Shown one piece after another: positions 28,528 through 37,246 of a stretch of DNA of 64,000 nucleotides (its first letter is position 1; the number at the start of each line of letters is the position of its first letter). The position numbers and the translations under genes were made by a program. The stretch is from contig NZ_MLJI01000001.1 of the NCBI RefSeq assembly GCF_002095535.1, positions 356,690-420,689 on the forward strand. Reading direction: 5' to 3'. The stretch is from Pantoea cypripedii. Lineage in GTDB: Bacteria; Pseudomonadota; Gammaproteobacteria; Enterobacterales; Enterobacteriaceae. The notes beneath the pieces were generated by a model. It saw only the letters and a list, made by a program, of their open reading frames with translations, did no database searches and was not told where the DNA came from.

Positions 28528-29306
28528 TGGCTGGATACCAACTTTCTGTCTGTGCCGAAATGGTGTTTCTCGATCTGCCGTTTATCGAACGCGTCAGACG
28601 TATTCACGAGCTGGGCTTTGGCGTCGAAATCTGGGGCTGGGCCAATAAGGATATTGAAGCGCTGGCCGCGACAGGGGCGCGCTTCACCTCCATGACCGGC
28701 TATCTGACCGGCAACCTGACCGATGATGAGCAGATCGCCCAACTACTGCAAAGCGCGGAAGCCTCGCTGGGCGTAGCGGCACTGCTGAATTGTCCGGTCC
28801 TTAATCTGCATGGCACCGGGCTGGATGACCGGGGGCTGCCGGTGAAACCGGTGGCGGTGGTGACTGGTGCCATGTGGCTGAAAGCCGCCGACACGCTGCG
28901 CAAAGTGGCGCAGCTCGGTGAGCGCACCGGGCGGGTATTCACGCTGGAGAACCTCAATCTCCCGGTTGACCATCCGGGTACGCCTTTTGCGCTGGCTGCC
29001 GATACGCTGGCGCTGGTGGAGGCGGTCAACAGCCCGGCGCTGAAGATGAATCTCGATCTGTACCACGCGCAGATCGGGGAAGGCAATTTGATCGAACTGA
29101 TCCGTCGTGCCGGTGCGGCGATTGGCGAGCTCCAGGTGGCGGATGTGCCCGGACGTCAGCAGCCAGGCACCGGGGAAATCAACTATCGCGCCATCGCCCG
29201 TACGCTGCATGACATCGGTTATCAGGGCACGGTGGCGATGGAGGGCTGGGCCAGCGGCGACAGCACGGCTGCGCTGCAACAGTTCCACGAGCACTTCAGT
29301 TTATAA
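28527..29306 (+). CDS. TIM-barrel isomerase, hydroxypyruvate isomerase-like
   Basis: 259 residues of the AP-endonuclease-2/xylose-isomerase-like family. The metal and acid residues are visible in FTLENLN, LKMNLDLYHAQIGEGN and ELQVADVPGRQQPGTGEINY, the last block being typical of hydroxypyruvate isomerase (Hyi). It is cotranscribed with the upstream dehydrogenase. In this context it may act on a keto-sugar product rather than on hydroxypyruvate. Confidence 0.8.
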   Translation: MAGYQLSVCAEMVFLDLPFIERVRRIHELGFGVEIWGWANKDIEALAATGARFTSMTGYLTGNLTDDEQIAQLLQSAEASLGVAALLNCPVLNLHGTGLDDRGLPVKPVAVVTGAMWLKAADTLRKVAQLGERTGRVFTLENLNLPVDHPGTPFALAADTLALVEAVNSPALKMNLDLYHAQIGEGNLIELIRRAGAAIGELQVADVPGRQQPGTGEINYRAIARTLHDIGYQGTVAMEGWASGDSTAALQQFHEHFSL

Positions 29307-29315
29307 GCGTTATCC

Positions 29316-29342
29316 CGCCGGGTATTTGCCTGTTACCCGGCG
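29316..29342 (+). terminator. Intercistronic hairpin before the binding-protein gene
   Basis: CGCCGGGTA (29316-29324) and TACCCGGCG (29334-29342) form a nine-base stem with no T-tract. It probably processes or attenuates the operon mRNA so the binding-protein message behaves independently. Confidence 0.5.
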
Positions 29343-29385
29343 TTAAACCACAACTATAAAATCGCAACCCTACAGGAAACATATC

Positions 29386-30303
29386 ATGAAAATCAGAACC
29401 TTATTTCTCCTGCTCTGTTCGTTGTTGTTCAGCCTGAGCGTGAGTGCCAAAACCTTCACCGTTGGCGTGGCGCTGGCGAATTTTGACCTCAACTTTGTGT
29501 CGATTTTGCGTACCCAGATGGAAGCCGAGCTGAAGGCCAATCAACTCAAAGGGCAGTTTGTTGATGCCAAAGGCGATGTGGCGCTTCAGGTACAGCAGGT
29601 GGACGATTTTATCAACCAGGGTGTGGACGCCATTATCCTCAATCCGGTGGATACCCAGGGCGTGTTACCGATGATTACCGCCGCGAAGAACGCCGGGATT
29701 CCGCTGATCTTCGTCAATCGTAAACCGGAAGTGAAGCTGCCGGCGGATATGGCCTATGTCGGCTCCGATTCGGCGCTGGGCGGTGAAATGCAGATGGAAG
29801 CGCTGGCGAAAAAGATGAATTACAAAGGCAACGTCGCCATCCTGATGGGGGCCTTGTCCAACGAAGAAGCTCGCGAGCGCACCCGCGCGGTGGAAGCGGT
29901 GATCGCCAAATATAAAGATATGAAGGTGGTAGAGAAGCAGAGCGCGAAGTGGCAGCGCAACGAGGCGGTGGATGTGGTATCGGGCTGGCTGCTGAATCAG
30001 CGTCCGATTGATGCCATCGCCGCCAATAACGATGAGATGGCGATTGGTGCGATTATGGCGCTGAACCAGGCGAAGAACGAAAAGATCCTGGTGGCGGGCA
30101 TTGATGGTACGCCGGACGGCCAGCAGTTTGTGAAGAGTGGCAAAATGGTGCTGACGATTTTCCAGGATGCTAAAGGCCAGGCGACTGGTGCGGTGCAGGT
30201 GACCAAAGAACTGCTGAATAAGCAGCAGGTCCAGGTTTACAACTGGGTGCCGTATAAAACCATTACGCCGGAGAATTACACCCAGTTTGTCGCGGCGAAT
30301 TAA
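29386..30303 (+). CDS. Periplasmic sugar-binding protein, RbsB/inositol type
   Basis: 305 residues with a clear Sec signal peptide (LFLLLCSLLFSLSVSAK). The mature protein has the type-I periplasmic fold of ribose and inositol binders: VDDFINQGVDAIILNPVD, TAAKNAGIPLIFVNRKP, NNDEMAIGAIMALNQA and LVAGIDGTPDGQQ. No matching RbsA/RbsC-type ATPase or permease lies in the window, so it either borrows a distant transporter or serves as a sensor. It belongs to the sigma-54 operon by position. Confidence 0.88.
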   Translation: MKIRTLFLLLCSLLFSLSVSAKTFTVGVALANFDLNFVSILRTQMEAELKANQLKGQFVDAKGDVALQVQQVDDFINQGVDAIILNPVDTQGVLPMITAAKNAGIPLIFVNRKPEVKLPADMAYVGSDSALGGEMQMEALAKKMNYKGNVAILMGALSNEEARERTRAVEAVIAKYKDMKVVEKQSAKWQRNEAVDVVSGWLLNQRPIDAIAANNDEMAIGAIMALNQAKNEKILVAGIDGTPDGQQFVKSGKMVLTIFQDAKGQATGAVQVTKELLNKQQVQVYNWVPYKTITPENYTQFVAAN

Positions 30304-30330
30304 GGTATTGCGCGAATAACGCGCGTTACG

Positions 30331-30369
30331 TTTACTACGCAATCGTTAATACGTATGATTCTCATTCTT
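30331..30369 (+). promoter_or_regulatory. Promoter overlapped by a Fur-box-like sequence
   Basis: TTTACT (30331-30336), a 17-base spacer and TATGAT (30354-30359) form a promoter for the YncE-like gene. On the complementary strand GAATGAGAATCAT overlaps the -10 and agrees with the Fur consensus AATGATAATCATT at 11 of 13 positions when aligned on the AATGA. E. coli yncE is Fur-regulated, so iron repression is plausible. Confidence 0.6.
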
Positions 30370-30395
30370 TTTACAACTCCCTGATGGAGCGAAGA

Positions 30396-31484
30396 ATGAA
30401 ATCCTTGTTCAACCCACGTATTGCGGGTGTGGCGCTGGCCGTTGTCACGGCGCTGAGTCTGACGGCTTGTCAGGCACCGGCGAAAAAAGCCGCAGCGCCT
30501 GTTGTTGCCCCTCAGCCGGTTGCCACTAATGTGCAGCAGCGGGTGCTGGCGGACGGCCTGTATGAAATGGCCTATGTCCCCGGCAGCACCGCGTCGCTGT
30601 TTGTCGCCAGTGCGCAGAGCTTCAAAGGGGTTAACGGTGGCGTGATTTACCGCCTCGATCCGGCCACGCTGGCAACCAAAGGCGAAACCCATACCGACCT
30701 GAAAAACTTTGCGATGACGATGGAGCCGGACGGTAGCCTGCTGTACGTCACCAATACGCTGGATGGCGGGATTTCAAAAGTTGATGCGCAGAGCGGCAAA
30801 GTGTTGCAGCGTCTGATGTTTGGTTTGATCAACGATAAAGGCTTCCCGTCTGGTGCGCGTGAAATCATGCTGCACGACGGCCTGCTGTATATCGGTGGCG
30901 TGGCGGATCCGGGCGTGATCTGGGTGGTGGATGCCAAAACCTTTAAGCTGAAAACCACCATTAAAAATGCCGGTAAGTGGGTAACTGGCCTGCTGTATTC
31001 ACCGGTCACCGATCGTATCTATGCGGCCAACGGCAGTGGCGAGATCCTGGTGATCAACCCGCGCAACCATAAGATCGATAAACGCTGGACACCGGGTGAT
31101 GGCAAAACCTATTTGTTGCTGAATCTGGCGGAAGATCCGGCCACCGGTCGCCTGTTTGTCACCGACAATTCCAAAGCGAAAACCACGCTGGTATTTGATG
31201 AGCACACCGGCAAGGTGATCAAGCGGATCGACGGTGATGCGCTGGGTATCAAGTTCAACGCTAAACGCAATGAGATCTACATCAGCCAGCGTGAATCCGG
31301 CAAGGTGCTGCAACTGGATGCCACCACTTACGCGCTGAAAAACAGCTGGACGCTGCCAACCCATCCGAACAGCCTGCTGGTCTCACCGGATGGTCAGACG
31401 CTGTACGTGACGGTGAAGCAGGGCTTCAACAAGGATCATTCGGCGAAAGGGCCGGATAGCGTGGTGCGGATTACATTGAATTGA
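30396..31484 (+). CDS. YncE-like beta-propeller lipoprotein
   Basis: 362 residues from ATG 30396 (GGAG six bases upstream). The N terminus ends in the lipobox LTAC (VTALSLTACQAP), predicting a lipoprotein, whereas E. coli YncE is a soluble periplasmic protein. Repeated propeller blades are visible: GGVIYRLDPATLATKG, GGISKVDAQSGKVLQ, GVIWVVDAKTFKLK, GEILVINPRNHKIDK. The likely Fur box links it to iron limitation. Its molecular role is not known; the E. coli homologue binds DNA in vitro. Confidence 0.78.
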   Translation: MKSLFNPRIAGVALAVVTALSLTACQAPAKKAAAPVVAPQPVATNVQQRVLADGLYEMAYVPGSTASLFVASAQSFKGVNGGVIYRLDPATLATKGETHTDLKNFAMTMEPDGSLLYVTNTLDGGISKVDAQSGKVLQRLMFGLINDKGFPSGAREIMLHDGLLYIGGVADPGVIWVVDAKTFKLKTTIKNAGKWVTGLLYSPVTDRIYAANGSGEILVINPRNHKIDKRWTPGDGKTYLLLNLAEDPATGRLFVTDNSKAKTTLVFDEHTGKVIKRIDGDALGIKFNAKRNEIYISQRESGKVLQLDATTYALKNSWTLPTHPNSLLVSPDGQTLYVTVKQGFNKDHSAKGPDSVVRITLN

Positions 31485-31493
31485 TGAAGTGAA

Positions 31494-31514
31494 AAGGGCG
31501 GTTACACCGCCCTT
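31494..31514. terminator. Bidirectional terminator between convergent genes
   Basis: AAGGGCGGT and ACCGCCCTT form a nine-base stem with a three-base loop. On the minus strand it is followed by TTTTC, and on the plus strand by AATTT. It ends the DUF1330 gene on one side and the YncE-like gene on the other. Confidence 0.7.
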
Positions 31515-31518
31515 AATT

Positions 31519-31809
31519 TCAGGCCACGCCCTGCACCAGCAGCACGCGATATTTTGCGCCCTTCAGACGATGCGTTTTGGCTTCCTGATAGGCCGGGCTG
31601 TAATACCAGCCTTTCGCAGCATTGATATCCGGGAACTCCAGTACCACCACACCTTCTGCTTCCGGGCCTTCCAGCGTTTCCAGCTCGCCGTAAAAGGCCA
31701 GCGGGGTGATCGGATGATCGCCGCGCGCTTCACCGGCTTTCTCTGCGTAGGTCGCCATTTCGTTGCCGTTCAGCGTCTCATCGCGGATAAACACCACATA
31801 TGCGCTCAT
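31519..31809 (-). CDS. DUF1330-family small protein
   Basis: 96 residues of the DUF1330 dimeric alpha/beta-barrel-like family: YVVFIRDETLN, YAEKAGEA, FYGELETLEGPEAEGVVVLEFPD, AKGWYYSPAYQEAKTHR. Function is unknown for the family. Its start overlaps the stop of the GST gene by one base (TAATG), so the two are coupled. That suggests a role in the same detoxification step. Confidence 0.8.
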   Translation of the reverse strand: MSAYVVFIRDETLNGNEMATYAEKAGEARGDHPITPLAFYGELETLEGPEAEGVVVLEFPDINAAKGWYYSPAYQEAKTHRLKGAKYRVLLVQGVA

Positions 31810-32690
31810 TATTTTTCTCCCCGCGCCTGGCGTTTGTCTTCGGTGTTGATCTCAAAATCGGATGCATCATGACGCTCCAGCAACTGGTCTTCCGGCGCGG
31901 CACCGAAGGCACGGTTCACTTTGCGACCGCGAATCACTGCCGGACGCTGGGCAATCTCTTTCGCCCAGCGCACCACATGTTTATACGATTGCACATCAAG
32001 GAACTCGGCACCGCCGTATTGATCGTTCAGCACTAGGTTGCCATACCACGGCCAGGTGGCGATATCGGCAATGCTGTATTCATCGCCGCCGAGATAGCGG
32101 TGATTGGCCAGCTGGCGATCCAGCACATCCAGCTGACGCTTCGCTTCCAGCGTGAAACGGTTGATGGCGTACTCGATTTTTTCCGGCGCGTAGTGATAGA
32201 AATGGCCGAAACCACCACCGAGATAAGGGGCAGAACCCTGCAACCAGAACAGCCAGTTGAGCGCTTCAGTGCGACCGGCAATGTCTTTCGGCAGGAAGTG
32301 GCCGAATTTGTCCGCCAGGTACAGCAGGATGTTGCCGGATTCAAACACGCGCAGCGGCGGATTGACCGAGTGGTCGCTCAGCGCCGGGATTTTGGAGTTC
32401 GGGTTAACGTCAACGAAACCGCTGGAGAACTGGTCGCCCTCGCCGATACGGATCAGCCAGGCATCGTATTCGGCGGCAGTGATGCCGAGTGCCAGCAACT
32501 CTTCCAGCAGGATGGTGACTTTCTGGCCGTTGGGGGTACCGAGCGAGTACAGCTGGAGCGGATGTTTGCCGACCGGCAGCGTTTTCTCGTGAGTGGGTCC
32601 AGCCGTCGGACGGTTGGCCTTAGCGCCGTTGCCTTTGGCTTCCGGGTCCCAGGTCCAGACTTTTGCGGGCTGATACTGATGTTCCGACAT
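31809..32690 (-). CDS. yghU: YghU-type glutathione S-transferase / disulfide-bond oxidoreductase
   Basis: 293 residues, closely resembling E. coli YghU: YQPAKVWTWD, an N-terminal extension before the thioredoxin fold (LQLYSLGTPNGQKVTILLEELLALG), SSGFVDVNPNSKIPALSD, ESGNILLYLADKFG, and the all-alpha domain with HRYLGGDEYSIADIATWPW. These nu-class enzymes bind two glutathiones and reduce disulfides or peroxides. It is followed by the coupled DUF1330 gene and preceded by a LacI gene on the same strand about 100 bases upstream. Confidence 0.9.
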   Translation of the reverse strand: MSEHQYQPAKVWTWDPEAKGNGAKANRPTAGPTHEKTLPVGKHPLQLYSLGTPNGQKVTILLEELLALGITAAEYDAWLIRIGEGDQFSSGFVDVNPNSKIPALSDHSVNPPLRVFESGNILLYLADKFGHFLPKDIAGRTEALNWLFWLQGSAPYLGGGFGHFYHYAPEKIEYAINRFTLEAKRQLDVLDRQLANHRYLGGDEYSIADIATWPWYGNLVLNDQYGGAEFLDVQSYKHVVRWAKEIAQRPAVIRGRKVNRAFGAAPEDQLLERHDASDFEINTEDKRQARGEK

Positions 32691-32792
32691 AGTGATTTCG
32701 CCTTGTTGTGGTTGCGTTTTTAGCTGCCACTGAGTGTAGCAGTCGCAGTCAACGGCGATTTAACCGCGCTGGCGATGAGATGCAAAGTGCGG

Positions 32793-33812
32793 TTATGCAA
32801 AGTTCTCTTGCGTAAAAAGCATAAAGTCCACTTTGCCTGCCTGCCAGGTATCCGGCTGTTCACCTTCTTCCAGGTAGCGCAGCAGCAGCGTCAGGGCCAG
32901 CTGGGCATGGCGCAGGGTGTTTTGATCGATCGTCAGCGTCAGTACCTGTTTTTCCAGCAGCATGCGCGTGGTGTTGTACAACTCATGGGTGATGTACACC
33001 ACTTTGCCGCTCAGACGGTGGCGCGCCAGCGCTTCATCAATCTGTGTATTGCCCATCCCGGTGTTATACAGACCGACAATTTGCTTTGAATGCGCCAGCG
33101 TTTTTTCCAGCAGGCGGCTGATACGTTCGCGCTCATCCTGCCCGGCGAGAATGGCGTTGAGATGAAGCTGCGGGAAGCGTTCAGCCAGCACCGCCTGGCA
33201 TCCTTCGATGCGCTGACGGTGCGCATGATAATCGGCCCGACCACTCACCAGCACCACTTCACCCGGCTGAGACAGCATACTGCCCAGCATCAGCCCGGCG
33301 GTGCGTCCGGCTTTGTACTGATCGATACCCACATGGCACAGGCGCGCTGCGTCAGGCAGATCGGTCACCAGCGTAATCACCGGCACCGCGCGCGCCTGAC
33401 ATGTCGCCAGTGCCTGATAAATCAGCGGATTTTCATGGGCGAAGACAATCAGCGCATCCATTTTTTTGCTGCTGGCTTCGATGTGTGCCGCCAGCTTCTC
33501 TGGCGCGTTTTCCGGGATCAGGGTGCGATGCAGCCGCAGGCGGCGATAGCCCAGTTCATCCGCCAGGGTCGCGAAATCCTGTGCCAGCTGTTGAAAGAAG
33601 AATGAACCGTTGCCACTCAGCAGCACTTCAATCTGCCATGGATGACGATGCTCCTCCGGCAAAATGCGTTTGAGTCCGGCATCCCGTGCGATTTGCAGCA
33701 CTTTTTTGGTCATCGCCGGGGAGACACCGCCCCGGTCATTCAGCACCCGGTCTACCGTTGCCACGCCTACGCCTGCCCGTTTGGCCAGTTCTGCCAGCGT
33801 CATTGCCTTCAT
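32793..33812 (-). CDS. LacI-family transcriptional regulator
   Basis: About 339 residues. The N-terminal HTH MTLAELAKRAGVGVATVDRVLNDRGGVSP carries the sugar-type recognition helix VATVDRVLN. The effector domain has LIVFAHENPLIYQAL and VVLVSGRADYHAHRQRIEGCQ, as in RbsB-like regulators. The start is uncertain between 33812 and an ATG at 33827. It is divergent from the inositol-dehydrogenase-like gene at 33914, its most likely target. TTGACA at 33867-33872 may be the -35 of that gene. Confidence 0.85.
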   Translation of the reverse strand: MKAMTLAELAKRAGVGVATVDRVLNDRGGVSPAMTKKVLQIARDAGLKRILPEEHRHPWQIEVLLSGNGSFFFQQLAQDFATLADELGYRRLRLHRTLIPENAPEKLAAHIEASSKKMDALIVFAHENPLIYQALATCQARAVPVITLVTDLPDAARLCHVGIDQYKAGRTAGLMLGSMLSQPGEVVLVSGRADYHAHRQRIEGCQAVLAERFPQLHLNAILAGQDERERISRLLEKTLAHSKQIVGLYNTGMGNTQIDEALARHRLSGKVVYITHELYNTTRMLLEKQVLTLTIDQNTLRHAQLALTLLLRYLEEGEQPDTWQAGKVDFMLFTQENFA

Positions 33813-33913
33813 CTGAGTGAATTCCATCAAAAACCGCGTTCAGACAGCCTGCCAGAAGCGGCTATTTTGACAAGCAACCGACCTCTGAAATGTGAACAAA
33901 CAGGAGCTTTATC

Positions 33914-34909
33914 ATGCGGTCACCGCAACGTTTTGCCTTGATTGGGAGTGGTTTTATCGGCCAGGTGCACGCCGCGAATCTGGCGGCACATCCTGGCGTG
34001 GAACTGGCGCTGGTGTGTGATATCGATGCCGCCCGCGCGGAAGCGGTGGCGCAGCGCTACGGTGCTCAGGCGGCCAGCGTGCAGCAGGCACTCGCCAGTG
34101 ATGCGATTGATGGGGTGCTGATCGCCAGCGCCACGCCGACTCATGCCGATCTGCTGGAGCAGGCGGTGACGGCAGGCAAGGCGGTGTATTGCGAAAAGCC
34201 GATCGATCTGTCGCTGGCGCGTGCGCGTGAGGTGGTGGAAAAAATTTCGCCGGTGCAGGTGCCGATCACCGTTGGTTTCAACCGCCGTTTTGACCGTAGC
34301 CATCAGCAACTGAAAGCACAGCTGCGGCAGGGGGTGATTGGCCGGGCTGAGCTGATCCAGATGGTGTGCCGGGCGTCTGAGTTGCCGCCACTGAGCTACC
34401 TGCAATCATCAGGTGGGCAGATGCGCGATCAGGCGATTCATTTCTTCGATCTGCTGCGCTGGCTGACGGACGATGAAGTCACCACCGTCGGGGCGATGGG
34501 TGCCGCGCTGGCGATGCCGGAAATCCGGGATTTTGATGTTGATACTTCGGTGCTGATTATGCGGATGCAGCAGGGCGCACTGGCACAGCTGGATAATACC
34601 CGCCGCACCGCCTACGGCTACGACGAGCGCATTAGCGTGATGGGCAGTGCCGGGATGCTGGCATCGGAAAGCCAGTCGGTGCGCGGTGCCACCTTGTATC
34701 AGGGCCAGGGGATTACCCAGCCGGGTTTGTATGCTGACTGGTTCAGCCGGGTACGCGAAACCTATTACACCCATCTGGATGCGTTTCTGCGCCATATCGG
34801 TGGGGAAACGGTGGCGGACCTGCCGGGATTGCAGGATGGTTTGCGCGCGCAGGCGATTGCTGAAGCGGCACAGCTGTCTTTGACCCGTGGTGAGTTTGTT
34901 GAGGTATAA
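33914..34909 (+). CDS. Gfo/Idh/MocA oxidoreductase, inositol 2-dehydrogenase-like
   Basis: 331 residues. FALIGSGFIGQVHAANLAAHPG, YCEKPIDLSLARAREVVEK, VGFNRRFDRSHQQL and GGQMRDQAIHFFDLLRWL are all IolG-like, with the catalytic lysine of EKP and the active-site D/H pair. A paralogue lies at 27517-28527. It is transcribed alone, divergently from a LacI regulator. The probable reaction is NAD-linked oxidation of a cyclitol or sugar ring hydroxyl. AGGAG precedes the ATG. Confidence 0.84.
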   Translation: MRSPQRFALIGSGFIGQVHAANLAAHPGVELALVCDIDAARAEAVAQRYGAQAASVQQALASDAIDGVLIASATPTHADLLEQAVTAGKAVYCEKPIDLSLARAREVVEKISPVQVPITVGFNRRFDRSHQQLKAQLRQGVIGRAELIQMVCRASELPPLSYLQSSGGQMRDQAIHFFDLLRWLTDDEVTTVGAMGAALAMPEIRDFDVDTSVLIMRMQQGALAQLDNTRRTAYGYDERISVMGSAGMLASESQSVRGATLYQGQGITQPGLYADWFSRVRETYYTHLDAFLRHIGGETVADLPGLQDGLRAQAIAEAAQLSLTRGEFVEV

Positions 34910-34922
34910 CCTGCCCGGTTTT

Positions 34923-34984
34923 GCGCGATGAATCGCGCCGCTACGGACATCTGCATGTATTTGTAGCGGCGCGATTTATCGCGC
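34923..34984. repeat. Inverted pair of palindromic repeat units
   Basis: Unit 1 (34923-34944, GCGCGATGAATC then GCGCCGCTAC) and unit 2 (34963-34984, GTAGCGGCGCGAT then TTATCGCGC) are inverted copies with one mismatch over 22 bases and an 18-base spacer. They lie between the convergent dehydrogenase and isomerase genes and end in CTTTT, so the pair can fold into a long hairpin terminator. Confidence 0.75.
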
Positions 34985-34986
34985 TT

Positions 34987-35865
34987 TTACAACAACTCGC
35001 GTTCAATCAGTTCGCGGGTTTCCACTGCCTGATATTTCATCTTCTCGGGATAGCCAAACAGCGCCGCCGAGATGATTGATTCGCCGCCCACTTTAAAGCT
35101 GCGGTTGGCGAAATCCATCTCGCGCAGTGCTTCGAACAAGGCATCGAAATTAACTTCCCCTTCGCCAACCCCGACATGCTGGTGGATGGTGGCATCCACG
35201 CCCGGTGGGTTAACGATATAGCGGCAATGTTTGGTGTGGTTCATGGTATCGGCAATCAGCATATGCGACAGGTCATCCCCGGCGTATTGCAGCATGCTTT
35301 TCACATCGCCTTTGCCTTTGTCATAGAAGAACGTGTGCGGCGCGCTGTAGATGTATTTCACATGATCGCTGCGGAATGACTTCACGATATCCGCCGTTTC
35401 GTTGCTCTCTTCGCAGAAGTCCCATGGATGCGCCTGGATCTCCACGCGGATACCTTCACGTTCGATAATCGGCAGCAGCTCCTCCATGGAGCGATAGAAC
35501 ATCTCTTCACAGATCTCCGGCTCATTCGGGTTGCCGGACAGCTCGGTATTGATCACCGGCACCCCCATTTCCACGGCGATTTCAATCATGCGTTTCCAGT
35601 TCTTCACCGCCGCCTGGCGACGTAATTCATCCGGACCGGACCAGCGATACACCACGATAAACGAGGAAATTTCCAGACCGGTCGAACGTAGCGCGTTCTT
35701 GTATTCCGTCATGATTTCACGGCTGGCTTTCGGGTGTTTATAGAACGGGTTAATTTGCGGATGCGGCGACTGTTCAATGTACTTGTAGCCCCATTCCGCC
35801 ACCTGATGCACCATGCGGGTGATACCAAGGTCACGGATGACATCCACATCAAAAGCGATTTTCAT
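34987..35865 (-). CDS. Sugar phosphate isomerase/epimerase-type TIM barrel
   Basis: 292 residues from ATG 35865 (GGAG seven bases upstream; an earlier in-frame start at 35913 has none). It belongs to the AP-endonuclease-2 superfamily. Metal ligands are probably in VINTELSGNPNEPE, RVEIQAHPWDF and the SHMLIADTMNHTKHCRY block. It has distinctive segments (YIEQSPHPQINPFYKHP, VNPPGVDATIHQHVGVGEGEVNF) not found in hydroxypyruvate isomerase, so a specialised sugar epimerase or keto-sugar lyase is possible. It is cotranscribed with the dehydrogenase upstream (16-base gap). Confidence 0.78.
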   Translation of the reverse strand: MKIAFDVDVIRDLGITRMVHQVAEWGYKYIEQSPHPQINPFYKHPKASREIMTEYKNALRSTGLEISSFIVVYRWSGPDELRRQAAVKNWKRMIEIAVEMGVPVINTELSGNPNEPEICEEMFYRSMEELLPIIEREGIRVEIQAHPWDFCEESNETADIVKSFRSDHVKYIYSAPHTFFYDKGKGDVKSMLQYAGDDLSHMLIADTMNHTKHCRYIVNPPGVDATIHQHVGVGEGEVNFDALFEALREMDFANRSFKVGGESIISAALFGYPEKMKYQAVETRELIERELL

Positions 35866-35881
35866 TGTTTTCTCCTGCGCG

Positions 35882-36919
35882 TTAAGCCGGTCGCTCTTCA
35901 TTGAAAACCACACCGATCTGGCGTCTCACTTCATCCATCGCGTTAAGGGTGGCCAGCGAGGTGGCAAGCGGACGAACCGGTGAGTCGATCAGGCCCTGAT
36001 GGCTGCACCAGGCGGTATGTTCGATTTCATGAGAAAGCTGGATATAGCGATTATTGGGTTCTTCCCAGCGCAGCGTGTGGCGGCCATCGCTGGAGGTCAG
36101 ACGGAAGTTGCCGGGGGTGTAAAATTGTCCATCGAGATACAGGGTGGCATCGCGACCGGCGATCACCGCCGTGCCGGGCGTGTTACTGAATAAAGTGGTG
36201 TTGAGCACCGCCTGCATCCCGCCGGGATGGGTCAGCAGCATTGAGGTCTGGCCGTTGACGCCGCCAGGCGCAGGCTGACCCACGGCGACGATGCTGTCTG
36301 GTGCGCCCGCCACCAGCACGCTGAAACTTATCAGGTAGCTGCCGAGATCCAGCATCGGGCCACCTGCCAGATCGGCGTTGAAAATGCGGTGATCCTGAGT
36401 GAAATACTCGCCATGATCGGCAATCAGGGTATGAATCTCACCGAGTGCGCCATCCGCCAGCAGCTGGCGAATCACATCATATTTTGGCGCGTAGTCGCAC
36501 CACATGGCTTCAATGCACAGGCGCTGCTGTTGCTGCGCTTCCTGCTGTAACCGCAACGCCTGCTGCGCATTCAGCGCCAGCGGCTTTTCAATCAGTACAT
36601 GCTTGCCAGCCTGCAACGCGCGTAAACCATCCGGGAAATGGTGGTTATGCGGTGTGGCGATATACACCACATCAATATCGTTGCGGTTCAGCAAGGCATC
36701 GATACCTGCACAGGCGTGGGGAATATCCCATTTGCTGGCAAATGCCTGCGCTTTTTCCATGCTGCGTGACGCGACCGCCACCAGCTGTTGTTGCGTGTGA
36801 TGACGCAGCGCATTGGCAAAGTGGTCGGCAATCCAGCCGGGGCCGACAATGCCCCAGCGCAGCACGGGAATCTGGTTAACAGGGTGACGACGGGGTACAG
36901 GTAAGGTTGAAGGGAACAT
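35882..36919 (-). CDS. Gfo/Idh/MocA oxidoreductase, dihydrodiol-dehydrogenase-like
   Basis: 345 residues. LRWGIVGPGWIADHFANAL is the Rossmann start; YIATPHNHHFPDGLRALQAGKHVLIEKPLALN contains the catalytic EKP; CIEAMWCDYAPKYDVIRQLL and GGPMLDLGSYLISF mark the trans-1,2-dihydrobenzene-diol dehydrogenase-like branch. GGAG precedes ATG 36919. The first ~17 residues are proline-rich and precede the fold. With the downstream isomerase it forms a two-gene unit, divergent from a LacI regulator across a region rich in operator-like sites. Confidence 0.82.
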   Translation of the reverse strand: MFPSTLPVPRRHPVNQIPVLRWGIVGPGWIADHFANALRHHTQQQLVAVASRSMEKAQAFASKWDIPHACAGIDALLNRNDIDVVYIATPHNHHFPDGLRALQAGKHVLIEKPLALNAQQALRLQQEAQQQQRLCIEAMWCDYAPKYDVIRQLLADGALGEIHTLIADHGEYFTQDHRIFNADLAGGPMLDLGSYLISFSVLVAGAPDSIVAVGQPAPGGVNGQTSMLLTHPGGMQAVLNTTLFSNTPGTAVIAGRDATLYLDGQFYTPGNFRLTSSDGRHTLRWEEPNNRYIQLSHEIEHTAWCSHQGLIDSPVRPLATSLATLNAMDEVRRQIGVVFNEERPA

Positions 36920-37122
36920 ATCATCTCCGTTTTGCTTCGATACGTAACAGGCAGGCCGTTAACCACTATAGAAAGGCGTGGCAGGCCGCTCTAACGCTTT
37001 GCTGATGCAAATCCATCAACCCGTTGTCAGGCGTCGTCGGTAAAAATAATTATCAAACATTTATTCCGAATGGTATGGATGTGAAATTATTCATTTCATT
37101 TTTGCGAAGAGGATCAAAATTA

Positions 37123-37139
37123 TGAGAGATTCTCTATCA
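37123..37139. promoter_or_regulatory. Weaker copy of the TGATA-N7-TATCA operator
   Basis: TGAGAGATTCTCTATCA agrees with the 37210-37226 operator at 13 of 17 positions, the right half being perfect. It sits between the divergent dehydrogenase-isomerase unit and the LacI gene. Confidence 0.4.
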
Positions 37140-37209
37140 GATATGGCGATTTGATGACGATTTCCGGCGCGAAGTGTTCGCACTTTTGATGCGGCTGAGG
37201 CATTATTTT

Positions 37210-37226
37210 TGATAATTTTTCTATCA
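37210..37226. promoter_or_regulatory. Operator upstream of the LacI-family gene
   Basis: TGATAATTTTTCTATCA, an inverted repeat TGATA-N7-TATCA, lies 20 bases before the LacI start. A near-identical 17-mer (two differences) occurs at 38295-38311 beyond the gene, so this is probably the site of that regulator and the point of autoregulation. Confidence 0.6.
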
Positions 37227-37246
37227 TTTAATCCTGGAAATCTGGC

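Larger units (their letters stand above)
36920..37246. other. Divergent promoter region with LacI-type operators
   Basis: 327 bases, AT-rich, no gene. It contains one strong (37210-37226) and one weaker (37123-37139) copy of the TGATA-N7-TATCA operator. A half-site TGATAATTATT also occurs on the minus strand near 37045-37058. Confidence 0.5.
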
